64,000 nucleotides of DNA from an uncultured Oscillospiraceae bacterium (GCA_934645175.1 CAKUDE010000002.1:1-64000); one strand, 5' to 3'; counted from the stretch's first letter, positions 26,720-35,256 are shown. The notes: generated by a model from the letters alone, not told the origin. Numbers and translations: made by a program.

Positions 26720-27447
26720 GCTTTCTCCTCCATATCGGAATTTATCTCCATCCCGCCCGTGCGTCCCGCAGGAAACAGGAACAGGGACAGGCTGGTTTCG
26801 GCAGAATAAAACAGCGGGAATTCCCTGCTGTCCGTCGGGGTCAGCAGAGCAAGCAGCGCCGCTTCGTCGGCGCGGCTGCCGTAGCGGCGGAAAAAGCGCA
26901 GGGCATCCGCTTCGCTGCGGAACGGCTGCCCCATTTGCAGTGTGAATCGCTGCTCCGTGCAGATAAGCTGCCCGGCGTTCTTCCGCTCGCGCAGACGGCT
27001 GAGCGTCCCGCGGCCGGAGACGTTTTCGCCGGGGGCAAAGCGATGCCGCTCGGCGTCCTTTTTTATGACGATCAGCGTCGCGTTACGATGTGTTTTTTCG
27101 AGATGCAGGATCTCCTCCGTCTGACCGAAAAAGCACAGCAGGAGCGCGTCGTGCTCGTGCGTCTCCAGATAGGAGAACGCATCGCAGCAGAGAATTTCCG
27201 GATTTTCGGCCCGTGCGGCGCTGCGGCGCGCAAAATCCGCGGCAAGCGGATCGGAATCCAGCGCCGTCACGCGGGAGCCGCGCCGCGCCAGTGCAAGGCT
27301 CAGAAAACCCAGTCCGCAGCCCGCCTCGCAGACACTCGCGCCGGGCGGGAGCAGGGCGGCGATCCGTTCGGCCAGCGCCTCGTCGAAGCCGACAAACCGC
27401 GCGGCATCGGCGCGGAAGGCGATTGTTTCCGGTGTCCAGGTCAGCAT
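26716..27447 (-). CDS. Class I SAM-dependent methyltransferase in the ABC/XdhC operon
   Basis: 243-residue protein with a Rossmann methyltransferase core: motif I SVCEAGCGLGFLSLALARRG (~residues 37-56), acidic end of strand 2 in TALDSDPLAADFA, and a LLCFFGQTEEIL strand. The C-terminal third is not recognised. The substrate is unknown. It is held tightly in the operon: seven bases overlap the ATPase gene and four the binding-protein gene, so it probably has a task linked to the transported metal or its use. It resembles no known molybdenum cofactor enzyme that I can name. Confidence 0.8.
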   Translation of the reverse strand: MLTWTPETIAFRADAARFVGFDEALAERIAALLPPGASVCEAGCGLGFLSLALARRGSRVTALDSDPLAADFARRSAARAENPEILCCDAFSYLETHEHDALLLCFFGQTEEILHLEKTHRNATLIVIKKDAERHRFAPGENVSGRGTLSRLRERKNAGQLICTEQRFTLQMGQPFRSEADALRFFRRYGSRADEAALLALLTPTDSREFPLFYSAETSLSLFLFPAGRTGGMEINSDMEEKA

Positions 27448-28226
27448 CCGCCGCGCACCTCTTTATGCTTCGGCACCACGAGCCGCCCGTGTGCGGAATC
27501 GAACACTTCCGCTTCGATTCCGTAAAGCGCATACAGACTTTCCGGCGTAATGACCTCTCCCGGTGCGCCGAAGCCGAGCACATGACCGTTTTTCAGTGCC
27601 AGCACGCGGTCGGCGTACCACAGCGCGTGCTGCGGGTCATGCGTCGAGAGCAGTACACAGTAGCCCCTGCCGGCAAGGCGGCGCGTCTGCGAGAGCACCG
27701 ATGCCTGATTTCCGTAATCCAATCCGGCCGTCGGCTCGTCAAAAATCAGCGTCCGCGCACCCTGTGCAAGCGCACGGGCGACCAGCACGAGCCGCTGCTC
27801 GCCGCCGGATATTCTTGCAAATTCGCGCTGCGCCAGATGTGCAATGTCAAGCTGCTCCATAGCGGCCCGTGCGGCGGCAAGCTCCGCGCTTCTCGGACTG
27901 GAAAAGGGCGTCAGGGCGTGCGCCGTGCCCATCAGAACCATGTCCTCGACGCTGAGCGACAGGTCGCGGCTGTTTTTCTGCGGCAGGAAAGCGACGTGCT
28001 CTGCCAGCCGTTTTCCCGTCAGACTGCGCAGCGGCTCGTTGTCCAGCAGGATTTCTCCGGCGTCCGCCGCGTTCAGTCCCAGAATACACCGCAGCAGCGT
28101 TGTCTTTCCCGCGCCGTTCGCGCCAAGCAGCGCCGTTACCGTGCCGTCCGCCGCTTCAAGGTTGATCTGCTCCAGAATTCGTCTTGTACCGCGCGAAAAG
28201 CACAGCGCTTCTACCCGGATGCTCAT
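27441..28226 (-). CDS. FecCD-type ABC importer, ATP-binding protein
   Basis: 261-residue ATPase of the cobalamin/iron-siderophore class. Walker [19 protein letters not shown]-loop VAFLPQKN, signature ISGGEQRLVLVARALAQG, Walker B TLIFDEPTAGLD and switch LLSTHDPQHAL are all present. About 30 further residues at the C-terminus (EVFDSAHGRLVVPKHKEV) are normal for this group. Its start overlaps the XdhC stop by four bases and its end overlaps the methyltransferase start by seven, so importer and XdhC are made from one message. Confidence 0.93.
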   Translation of the reverse strand: MSIRVEALCFSRGTRRILEQINLEAADGTVTALLGANGAGKTTLLRCILGLNAADAGEILLDNEPLRSLTGKRLAEHVAFLPQKNSRDLSLSVEDMVLMGTAHALTPFSSPRSAELAAARAAMEQLDIAHLAQREFARISGGEQRLVLVARALAQGARTLIFDEPTAGLDYGNQASVLSQTRRLAGRGYCVLLSTHDPQHALWYADRVLALKNGHVLGFGAPGEVITPESLYALYGIEAEVFDSAHGRLVVPKHKEVRGGC

Positions 28227-29212
28227 GCGCCCGAGCCGTGCATCGGGCAGGCGGCGTGCGGCGTGCCCGCGGCGTCGCGCCGTTCGGCGCGGACGAGGAT
28301 CATCTCGCCCGCGATACTCACGGCAATCTCCTCCGGTGTGACCGCGCGGATGCGCGTGCCGATCGGCGTGTGGACAAACGCGAGCTTTTCCTCGGAAATA
28401 CCCGCTTCACGCAGACGCGCGTTGACGGCGGCTTTCTTTGCGGCGGAGCCAATCACGCCGACGTAGACGTAATCGCGTGTCAGGAGCTGGCGCTGAACCT
28501 CAAAATCATAGCCGTGGCCGCTTGTCATAACGACTGCATAATCATCCGGAGAATAGTCAATATTTTCGTATATTTTTTCAAAATCTGCACAGACGAGGCG
28601 TGCCGCATCGGGGAAGGCCTCGCGCGTAACGAATTCCGCGCGGCTGTCGTATACCACCGGACGGAAGCCGACGGTGCACAAAAGCGGTGCGAGTGCGCGG
28701 CTGACGTGTCCTGCGCCGAACACCAACACGCGTTCGCCGACGGGAACAGGCAACAGGAAGCAGCCGTCTTCCTCGCAGGCGGCGGCGCGGCCGGGCGCGT
28801 AAGCGACGGAAGCCTCCGACAGATCAAATTTCAGGCAGCCCTCAAGGCTTTTTCCCAGATTTTCCAACGCCGTTTCGATTGCGGCGCGCAGTGCGGCGTT
28901 CTCATGCGACAGAAATTGAAACCATACGCTGACATCTCCGCCGCAGACCATACCGATACTCCCCGGCGCGGGGTGCAGCACGAAGTCGCGCCGCAGAGAG
29001 CGGCGCTCGGAAACGAGCTGCTGCGCCTGTTCGATGCTGCGCCCCTCGACGGCGCCGCCGCCGATGGTGCCGCAGAGCCGTCCGTTTTCGCCGACAAGCA
29101 TCTGCGAGCCGACGCCGCGCGGCGTCGAACCGCCCGTCGTGACAATCATTGCCCAAACGCAGTCGCGTCCCGCGTCAAATTCCGACAAAATACGTTGCAT
29201 TGTCTGCCTCAT
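28223..29212 (-). CDS. XdhC/CoxI-family molybdenum hydroxylase maturation factor
   Basis: Members of this family bind the molybdenum cofactor and insert it, in its sulfurated form, into xanthine-dehydrogenase-type enzymes. The 329 residues have the N-terminal XdhC domain (VTTGGSTPRGVGSQMLV, TIGGGAVEGRSIEQAQ) and the C-terminal Rossmann domain (RVLVFGAGHVSRALAPL, YVGVIGSAAKKAAVNARL, PIGTRIRAVTPEEIAVSIAG). The tail CPMHGSGA adds a Cys/His pair. The start at 29212 has AAAGGAG; the longer frame is the shadow of the permease gene. It lies between permease and ATPase genes with four-base overlaps, not beside the hydroxylase 11 kb away. This placement links the importer to molybdenum. Confidence 0.92.
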   Translation of the reverse strand: MRQTMQRILSEFDAGRDCVWAMIVTTGGSTPRGVGSQMLVGENGRLCGTIGGGAVEGRSIEQAQQLVSERRSLRRDFVLHPAPGSIGMVCGGDVSVWFQFLSHENAALRAAIETALENLGKSLEGCLKFDLSEASVAYAPGRAAACEEDGCFLLPVPVGERVLVFGAGHVSRALAPLLCTVGFRPVVYDSRAEFVTREAFPDAARLVCADFEKIYENIDYSPDDYAVVMTSGHGYDFEVQRQLLTRDYVYVGVIGSAAKKAAVNARLREAGISEEKLAFVHTPIGTRIRAVTPEEIAVSIAGEMILVRAERRDAAGTPHAACPMHGSGA

Positions 29213-30264
29213 AGTGTCTTCTCCTTTCGCATCATCAAATATAGGAAGAACGGCGCGCCGACCAGAGCGGTCAGAATGCCGATGGGGATCTCGGTTTCCG
29301 GCAGATTGCGGGAAATGTTGTCCGTGAGCAGTAAAAAGACGGCGCCGCCGAGCATGGACGCGGGCAGCAGCTCGCGGTAGTTGCCGCCGAACAGCTTGCG
29401 CATCAGATGCGGGACGACCAGACCGATCCAGCCGATTATGCCGGAGACGGAAATGGACGCGGCTGTGACCAGCGTCGCGGCGACGATCACGAGCAATCGA
29501 AGCGCATCCGCATTGACGCCGAGCGCGCGCGCTTCTTCGTCGCCGAGTGCGAGCACGTTGATGCGCCAACGGATCAAAAACAGCGTCCCGCAGCCGAGGA
29601 AAATCGGAATGAACGCGCGGAGCAGCTCCGAGTTTTTCGCGCCCGAAAGGCTGCCCATCAGCCAGTAGGTGATGGCGGGAAGCTGATTGGACGGGTCGGC
29701 GACGAGTTTAATGTAAGACGTTCCCGCGGAGAAGAGAGAGCTGAGCATCATGCCCGCCAGCACGAGATTGACCACGCGGAGCCCGCGCGCCCGCCGAGCA
29801 AGCAAAAAGACAAGCCCGACGGTCAGCAGTCCGAATACAAAGGCGCTGAGCGTGATGACTGCGGAGGATGCGCCGAGTAAAATGGCGAGCGCCGCGCCGA
29901 AGGCAGCGCCGGACGATGCGCCCAGAATGTCGGGCGAAGCCATCGGGTTCTGAAAAACACCCTGATAGGCCGCGCCCGCCGAGGACAGCGCCGCGCCGAC
30001 CAGACACGCCAGACAGATGCGCGGCAGACGGATGTTGAGAACCACTGTGCGCATTTCCGGCGTCCAGCTTGCCGGGAGCCGCCATGCGCCGCCGCTGATT
30101 TTGTTCAGCAGCTCGTCGATCAGAATGAGCGGCACGCGACAAAACGGTACGCCATAGCGCCCAAGGCTGAAGGAAACAAGGAAGACCGCCGCAAGGACGG
30201 CAAGCAAAAGCGTCATTCGCCGCCGGTTTTTCGTGTGCACCGAAGCGGACACCGAACGATTCAC
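29209..30264 (-). CDS. FecCD-type ABC importer, permease
   Basis: 351-residue permease with about ten membrane spans. Family marks are LACLVGAALSSAGAAYQGVF, the LGASSGAAFGAALAI loop, YWLMGSLSGAKNSEL, and NVLALGDEEARALGVNADAL contacting the ATPase, then GIIGWIGLVVPHLMRKLFG. A GTG start at 30264 is chosen because GGAGGG lies five bases upstream; the internal ATG (30216) lacks a site. First gene of the operon, with a good promoter and a palindrome in its leader. Substrate may be iron-siderophore, corrinoid or oxyanion; context favours molybdate. Confidence 0.92.
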   Translation of the reverse strand: MNRSVSASVHTKNRRRMTLLLAVLAAVFLVSFSLGRYGVPFCRVPLILIDELLNKISGGAWRLPASWTPEMRTVVLNIRLPRICLACLVGAALSSAGAAYQGVFQNPMASPDILGASSGAAFGAALAILLGASSAVITLSAFVFGLLTVGLVFLLARRARGLRVVNLVLAGMMLSSLFSAGTSYIKLVADPSNQLPAITYWLMGSLSGAKNSELLRAFIPIFLGCGTLFLIRWRINVLALGDEEARALGVNADALRLLVIVAATLVTAASISVSGIIGWIGLVVPHLMRKLFGGNYRELLPASMLGGAVFLLLTDNISRNLPETEIPIGILTALVGAPFFLYLMMRKEKTL

Positions 30265-30277
30265 CGCGCTCCCTCCA

Positions 30278-30304
30278 ATCGTGATACTCAAAATAGATAA
30301 CGAT
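30278..30304 (-). promoter_or_regulatory. 27-base palindrome at the start of the ABC/XdhC operon
   Basis: On the minus strand ATCGTTATC, nine bases, TATCACGAT: seven of nine positions pair in the two arms. It begins seven bases after the -10 box, across the expected transcription start, a usual operator position. The arm ATCGTTAT recalls ModE boxes of proteobacteria, but no ModE gene is in the window. Confidence 0.45.
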
Positions 30305-30310
30305 GAATAG

Positions 30311-30339
30311 AGTATAGCACTGCACCAAACAAATTGCAA
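30311..30339 (-). promoter_or_regulatory. Promoter of the ABC/XdhC operon
   Basis: On the minus strand: TTGCAA, 17-base spacer, TATACT, about 50 bases before the GTG start. Confidence 0.75.
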
Positions 30340-30416
30340 GGCTTCCTGAAACTTTTTTTGGCGTTTCGACGGGCAGCAGGGCGCCGCCCCTGTCCGGAAT
30401 GCCTTTCGCTGATAAG

Positions 30417-30438
30417 AAAAGCCTCCCGTTGGGAGGCT
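30417..30438 (-). terminator. Terminator after the DMT transporter gene
   Basis: Short stem GCCTCCC / GGGAGGC with a GTT loop; on the minus strand it is followed by TTTTC. It lies nine bases after the stop codon. Confidence 0.78.
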
Positions 30439-30446
30439 CTTCCTGT

Positions 30447-31364
30447 TTACACATCAAATACGCCGAGAATGACGATGCCGACAAGCACCAGCGCGAGCAT
30501 GGCGTAGTGCTTCCACGACAGCCGCTCGCGCAGGAAAATGGCGCTCCAGACCGCCGATAACGCGCAGTACGACGAGATGATCGGTGCGGAATAGGCAACG
30601 TGCTCGGAATCGGCCAGTGCATAGATGTAAAAGAGCTGGCCGACGGTTTCAAACGCCGCGCCGACGTACTTCGGCAGCTCCATCTTAAACGTGAACTTCT
30701 CTTTTTTGACCAGCAGGTAGGCAAGGCAGAGAAGGCCCGCCGCAAGGAAGGTCAGCTCATAGGCTACGTTTGCGGAGTTTTCGTCCAGCGTTTCCAGCAC
30801 GATCGAGTCGGCGAAGGTTCCGGCGGCATCGAGCAGGCAGTAAGCCACGGGCAGCAGAATCGCCAGCCAGCTTTTGGAATACTTTCGATTCGCCCGCTCC
30901 TGACGGCGCGCGCGCAGCGCTTCGTCCTCTCGCGCCTCCACGACGCCCAAACCGACCACGCCCGCGCAGATCAGCCCGACCGCGCCGAGCACCAGCCAGC
31001 GCCCCGTCCCTTCGACCTCAAGGCTGCCGCCGATGAGACACAGGATGGCAACGATGGCGCCGGAGGAATTGCAGATCGGCGAGGAGATGGACAGCTCGAT
31101 ATAGCGCAGACCGACGTAACCGAGCGCCATCGACAGAATATACAGCAGGGAAACGGGAAGGTACTTCCATAGAATTTCCGGATTGATCTCCACGCCCTGC
31201 GCAAAGATCATATACGCTGCGTGCAGACCCATGACCAGACCGACGGCGACGACCATCTTCAGATGCGCCGTTTTATCCTTTTCGCCGTAGCAGCCGAGCT
31301 TGGAGAACAGATCCGAGCCGCTCCAGAACAACAGTGCAAGCAGAGAAAACCAGAACCAGTTCAT
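30447..31364 (-). CDS. DMT-superfamily (EamA-type) transporter
   Basis: 305-residue membrane protein with about ten spans in two halves (first FWFSLLALLFWSGSDLFSKL, last YAMLALVLVGIVILGVFDV), the EamA duplication. The loop of charged residues at 145-168 (EAREDEALRARRQERANRKY) separates the halves. The substrate is unknown; the family moves amino acids, nucleobases and other small metabolites, usually outward. It starts three bases after the stop of the PLP-enzyme gene, and its GGAGGG site lies within that gene's end. The operon abrB-like, PLP lyase, transporter may form a regulated set. Confidence 0.85.
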   Translation of the reverse strand: MNWFWFSLLALLFWSGSDLFSKLGCYGEKDKTAHLKMVVAVGLVMGLHAAYMIFAQGVEINPEILWKYLPVSLLYILSMALGYVGLRYIELSISSPICNSSGAIVAILCLIGGSLEVEGTGRWLVLGAVGLICAGVVGLGVVEAREDEALRARRQERANRKYSKSWLAILLPVAYCLLDAAGTFADSIVLETLDENSANVAYELTFLAAGLLCLAYLLVKKEKFTFKMELPKYVGAAFETVGQLFYIYALADSEHVAYSAPIISSYCALSAVWSAIFLRERLSWKHYAMLALVLVGIVILGVFDV

Positions 31365-31367
31365 CGT

Positions 31368-32651
31368 TTAACCCTCCGGAAGCGTTGCCAGACCTGCGTC
31401 GCAGAGCTTTTGCAGCGACAGCAGAATGCCCAGCTTGGCGTGATACCATGTCAGGCCGCCCTGAAAATAGACGGCGTAGGGCGGACGAATCGGGCCGTCG
31501 GCGGAAAGCTCGATCGACGAGCCCTGCACAAACGCGCCTGCGGCCATGATGACCTCGTCCTCATAGCCGGGCATCGGCCACGGCGTCGGGTCGGCGAAGC
31601 TGTCAACGGGCGCCGCCGCCTGAATACCCTTGCAGAAGGCGATCATGCCCTCTCGCGAGCCAAGCTCTACGGCCTGGATGATGTCGTGCCGCGGCTCCGT
31701 GCCGTTCGGGATTACACGGAAGCCGAGGCGCTCATACGCATTGGCGGCGAAGATCGCCCCCTTGAGCGCGGAGCAGACGACCGTCGGCGCAAGGAAGAAG
31801 CCCTGATACAGCGCGGGCATCAGGCCGAGGTTTGCGCCGACCTCCTGCCCCAGTCCGGGCGCGGAGAGACGGTAGGCGCAGCGCTCGACAAGCGCCTTTT
31901 TGCCGCAGATGTAGCCGCCGATGGGCGCAAGGCCGCCGCCGGGGTTTTTAATGAGACTGCCGACAATGAGATCCGCGCCGACGTCGCTCGGCTCGAGCGG
32001 TTCTACAAATTCGCCGTAGCAGTTATCCACCATGCAGATGATGTCCGGCTTTCTGGCCTTCAGGAAGGCGATCAGCTCTCCGAGCTGCGCCACGGAAAAG
32101 CTCGGCCGCGTCGCGTAGCCCTTACTGCGCTGGATGGTGGCGAGCTTTGTTTTTTCGTTCAGCGCCGCGGCGATGGCGTCGTAGTCAAAGCCGCCGTCCG
32201 GCTTCAGCTCGGCCTGACGGTAGCTCACGCCGTATTCGCGCAGCGAGCAGGCCGAGGGTCGGATGCCGATAACCTCCTCCAGCGTGTCGTAGGGCGCGCC
32301 GACGGGGGAAAGCAGCTCGTCGCCGGGCAGCAGATTGGCCGACAGCGCGACGGCCAGCGCGTGTGTGCCGCAGGCAATCTGCGGGCGCACCAGCGCCGCT
32401 TCCGTGTGGAAGGTGTCGGCGTAGACGCGTTCCAGGTTGTCACGTCCGACGTCATCGTAGCCGTAGCCGGTCGTCGCGGCGAAGCAGGCCGCGCTGACGC
32501 GGTTTTTCTGCATGGCGGCGAGGACCTTCGCCTGATTGTATTCCGCCGTGCGGTCGAGCGCGGCGAAACGCTCGGTCAGCCCGCTCAGGATATGCTCGCC
32601 GAAGTCGCAGACCTCCGGTGAGACGCCGAGTGCGCGGTACATCTCCTTCAT
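31368..32651 (-). CDS. Methionine gamma-lyase-like / aluminium-resistance family PLP protein
   Basis: 427-residue fold-type I PLP enzyme of the family called 'aluminium resistance protein' or YnbB. The PLP lysine is in TIQRSKGYATRPSF; CMVDNCYGEFVEP carries the aspartate that binds the pyridine nitrogen, and LIVGSLIKNPGGGLAPIGGY is a strong family mark. Reaction and substrate are not settled for this group; a C-S lyase acting on a cysteine or methionine derivative is the usual guess. The gene overlaps the regulator gene before it by four bases and is followed directly by a DMT exporter, suggesting production and export, or disposal, of an amino-acid-like compound. Confidence 0.88.
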   Translation of the reverse strand: MKEMYRALGVSPEVCDFGEHILSGLTERFAALDRTAEYNQAKVLAAMQKNRVSAACFAATTGYGYDDVGRDNLERVYADTFHTEAALVRPQIACGTHALAVALSANLLPGDELLSPVGAPYDTLEEVIGIRPSACSLREYGVSYRQAELKPDGGFDYDAIAAALNEKTKLATIQRSKGYATRPSFSVAQLGELIAFLKARKPDIICMVDNCYGEFVEPLEPSDVGADLIVGSLIKNPGGGLAPIGGYICGKKALVERCAYRLSAPGLGQEVGANLGLMPALYQGFFLAPTVVCSALKGAIFAANAYERLGFRVIPNGTEPRHDIIQAVELGSREGMIAFCKGIQAAAPVDSFADPTPWPMPGYEDEVIMAAGAFVQGSSIELSADGPIRPPYAVYFQGGLTWYHAKLGILLSLQKLCDAGLATLPEG

Positions 32652-32893
32652 GTTTCCGTCTCCTTCTCTATCTTCTCGAAAATCCGGCGCGCCACATCGT
32701 CAAGCACCTCCGGGCGGGTTACGAACAGCCCGTTTTCCTCGTCGCCGAGGATCAGCAGGGTATCTCCGGGGCGGATGCCGTACAGCTCCCGCGCCTCCTT
32801 GGGAATGACGATCTGGCCGCGCTCGCCGACCTTCGCCGTGCCGAAAATATGCCGGCCGTGCTGCCGGCCGAGCAAATGCTTGCCGCCTGCCAT
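32648..32893 (-). CDS. AbrB/MazE/SpoVT-type DNA-binding protein
   Basis: 81-residue transition-state-type regulator. The swapped-hairpin core reads GTAKVGERGQIVIPKEAREL YGIRPGDTLLIL, then a helical tail (LDDVARRIFEKIEKE) for dimer contacts. Start at 32893 is fixed by GAGGAGG and by the family's usual length; a longer frame crosses the promoter. First gene of a three-gene operon with the PLP lyase and DMT transporter. With no toxin partner it is more likely a regulator than an antitoxin, and may control its own operon. Confidence 0.87.
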   Translation of the reverse strand: MAGGKHLLGRQHGRHIFGTAKVGERGQIVIPKEARELYGIRPGDTLLILGDEENGLFVTRPEVLDDVARRIFEKIEKETET

Positions 32894-32966
32894 TGCGCGC
32901 CTCCTCTCGCTGCGGAAAACGGCAGCGCCGTCCCTACAAATCATACTTTTCATATTTTGCATACGG

Positions 32967-32995
32967 ATTATACCGCCCGACGGGACGCTTGTCAA
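32967..32995 (-). promoter_or_regulatory. Near-consensus promoter of the abrB-like operon
   Basis: On the minus strand: TTGACA, 17-base spacer, TATAAT, both hexamers perfect. The start codon is about 75 bases downstream; the leader is A+T-rich, fitting AbrB-type binding. Confidence 0.9.
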
Positions 32996-33030
32996 GCCTC
33001 TTCCGTGCGCAATGCGTCCTCCGGCAGACG

Positions 33031-33064
33031 AAAAAGGCTCCCCACGAATCAGGGAAGCCTTTTT
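33031..33064. terminator. Bidirectional hairpin terminator near pyrG
   Basis: AAAAAGGCTCCCC / GGGAAGCCTTTTT with one mismatch and an eight-base loop; A and T tracts on both sides suit termination either way. It is the only terminator seen downstream of pyrG. Confidence 0.75.
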
Positions 33065-33093
33065 GCGTCGTCATAAGCCCGCCGGTACGGATT

Positions 33094-33258
33094 GTCATTG
33101 CGAGGCCACGCCGGTGGCCGTGGCAATCTCCTGTAAGACCTGACTTCAGATTGCCGCGTCGGGCTTGCGCCCTCCTCGCAATGACACAGGGGGAGAGTGC
33201 CGCTCCGCTCCTCGCAATGACACAGGGGGAGAGTGCCGCTCCGCTCCTCGCAATAACA
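33094..33258. repeat. Dispersed REP/MITE-like repeat cluster 8
   Basis: One complete unit (GGCCACG hairpin, spacer CCTGTAAGACCTGACTTC, GGGCTTGCGCCC hairpin). Two tandem copies of a 38-base tail follow, each reading CAGGGGGAGAGTGCCGCTCC then GCTCCTCGCAATGACA or CAATAACA, showing local duplication. Confidence 0.9.
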
Positions 33259-33289
33259 TACGGTGGGAGCGGCGTATCGTCTCGTTATT

Positions 33290-34882
33290 TCATTTCAATG
33301 CGGCGCGGATGAGACCGAGGAAAAGCGGGTGCGGATGGTTCGGACGGGAGTTGAATTCCGGGTGCGCCTGTGTTGCAAGGAAGAAGGGATGGCCGGGCAG
33401 CTCGACCATTTCAATGATGCGCCCGTCGGGCGACTTGCCGCACAGCCGCAGTCCGGCGGCCGTCAGAGCCTCGCGGTAGTCATTGTTAAATTCATAGCGG
33501 TGGCGGTGGCGCTCGGAGATGTCCCGTGCGCCGTAGAGCGCCTCGGCGCGGGAGCCGGACTCCAGACGGCAGGGATAGGCGCCGAGACGCAGCGTGCCGC
33601 CCAGATCGACGACGCCGGCCTGATCCGGCATCAGATGGATGACCGGGTGCGGCGTCTCGGGGTCAAACTCCGTGCTGTGTGCGCCGTGCAGACCTGCCAC
33701 GTTCCGGGCGTATTCGATCACGGCGAGCTGCATTCCGAGACACAGCCCCAGATACGGTACGCCCGTTTTGCGCGCATACTCGATGGCGCAGAGCATCCCG
33801 TCCGTACCGCGCGTACCGAAGCCGCCGGGAACGAGAATGCCCTCCGCCTCGCGCAGCCGCGCGGCGGCGTTTTCGGGCGTAAGCGTTTCCGCGTCCACCC
33901 AGTCGAGCCGCACCTCGGCGTCGCAGGCGAAGCCTGCGTGCTTCAGCGCTTCAACGACGCTTAAATAAGCGTCATGCAGCGTAATATACTTTCCGACCAA
34001 CGCGATGCGCACGCTGCGCTTCGGATGCTGCCAGCGCTCGCACATTTCGCGCCACGCCTGAAGCTGCGGCTCGCGCTGCGCCAGACAGAGGCTCTCCAGT
34101 ACGACCTGCGCCAGGTGCTCCTCCTCGAGCATCAACGGGACCTGATACAAAATCGGCGCGTCCAGATTTTCCAGCACATGATCCTGCGGCACATTGCAGA
34201 ACAGTGCCAGCTTGCTGCGAATGTCCGGCGTGAGCGGGTAGTCCGAGCGGCAGACGAGCACGTCCGGCCGCAGCCCCAGACCCTGAAGCTCACGGACGCA
34301 GGCCTGTGTCGGCTTGGACTTCATCTCGCCCGAGGCGCGCAGATAGGGGATCAGCGTGACAAGCAGAATCACGGCGTTTTCGCGGCCGACCTCGTTCTGA
34401 AACTGTCGAATGGCCTCCAGAAACGGCGCGCTCTCCATATCGCCGACGGTGCCGCCGACTTCGATGATGGCGATGGTGTCCTCCTCCGGCGAGCCGTGAT
34501 AGAAGCGCGATTTGATCTCGTTTGTGATATGCGGGATGAACTGCACCGTGCCGCCGCCGAACTCGCCGCGCCGCTCGCGTTCGAGGACAGCGCTGTAGAT
34601 CTTTCCGGAGGTCACGTTGGAGCCGCGTGTGAGCCGCTCGTCGATGAAGCGCTCATAGTGGCCGAGGTCGAGGTCGGTCTCCGCGCCGTCGTCCGTGACG
34701 AACACCTCGCCGTGCTGTACGGGGTTCATGGTGCCGGGGTCGATGTTGAAATACGGATCGAATTTCTGCATGGTCACGCGATAGCCGCGTGCCTTGAGCA
34801 GCCGCCCGAGCGAGGCGGCGGTGATGCCCTTGCCCAGGCCGGACACGACGCCGCCGAGCACGAATACGTATTTTACTGCCAT
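33290..34882 (-). CDS. pyrG: CTP synthase
   Basis: Makes CTP from UTP, ATP and glutamine. The 530 residues contain the N-terminal synthetase domain ([20 protein letters not shown], the GLGKG ATP loop, and [20 protein letters not shown]) and a C-terminal glutamine amidotransferase domain with [11 protein letters not shown], the nucleophile cysteine in [15 protein letters not shown], and the HPEFNSRP histidine-glutamate pair. Start 34882 gives the standard MAVKYVF N-terminus with AAAGGGAAA upstream. It stands alone between repeats. A stable hairpin in the leader could take part in CTP-dependent attenuation as known for Gram-positive pyrG, but no clear promoter was found to anchor that idea. Confidence 0.96.
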   Translation of the reverse strand: MAVKYVFVLGGVVSGLGKGITAASLGRLLKARGYRVTMQKFDPYFNIDPGTMNPVQHGEVFVTDDGAETDLDLGHYERFIDERLTRGSNVTSGKIYSAVLERERRGEFGGGTVQFIPHITNEIKSRFYHGSPEEDTIAIIEVGGTVGDMESAPFLEAIRQFQNEVGRENAVILLVTLIPYLRASGEMKSKPTQACVRELQGLGLRPDVLVCRSDYPLTPDIRSKLALFCNVPQDHVLENLDAPILYQVPLMLEEEHLAQVVLESLCLAQREPQLQAWREMCERWQHPKRSVRIALVGKYITLHDAYLSVVEALKHAGFACDAEVRLDWVDAETLTPENAAARLREAEGILVPGGFGTRGTDGMLCAIEYARKTGVPYLGLCLGMQLAVIEYARNVAGLHGAHSTEFDPETPHPVIHLMPDQAGVVDLGGTLRLGAYPCRLESGSRAEALYGARDISERHRHRYEFNNDYREALTAAGLRLCGKSPDGRIIEMVELPGHPFFLATQAHPEFNSRPNHPHPLFLGLIRAALK

Positions 34883-34913
34883 GTGTCTATTTCCCTTTCT
34901 CTGTAAAAGCGCG

Positions 34914-34937
34914 AAAGGGAACCGGACGGTTCCCTTT
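34914..34937 (-). other. Hairpin in the pyrG leader
   Basis: Perfect 11-bp stem AAAGGGAACCG / CGGTTCCCTTT with a two-base gap. On the minus strand it is followed by CGCGCTTTTAC and lies 32 bases before the pyrG start. The T-run is separated from the stem, so it is at best a weak attenuator. Confidence 0.5.
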
Positions 34938-34938
34938 G

Positions 34939-35256
34939 TGTCATTGTAAGGATCAGCGCGGTGCCCCCCGCACTGTGTCATTGCGGGAAGAAAAGCAACG
35001 CGGCGTTCTCCCCCCTGCGTCATTGCGAGGAGCGGAGCGACGCGGCAATCTGAAGTCAGGCCTTACAGAAGATTGCCACGGCCACCGGCGTGGCCTCGTA
35101 ATGACATATCGGCAGATTGCCACGGGCGGCAAAGCCGCCCTCGCAATGACAACGCGGACGGCATGAGATTGCCACGACCCCTCCGGGGTCTCGCAATGAC
35201 AATGCACGCCGATGCGCGGGATTGCGGCGATTTGCGAGCGCAAGTCGCGCAATCAT
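34939..35256. repeat. Dispersed REP/MITE-like repeat cluster 9
   Basis: One complete unit in the opposite spacer orientation (GGCAATCT then GAAGTCAGGCCTTACAG then AAGATTGCC), flanked by several half-units, some decayed (TCATTGTAAGGA, TCATTGCGGGAAG). This is the only material upstream of pyrG. Confidence 0.88.
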
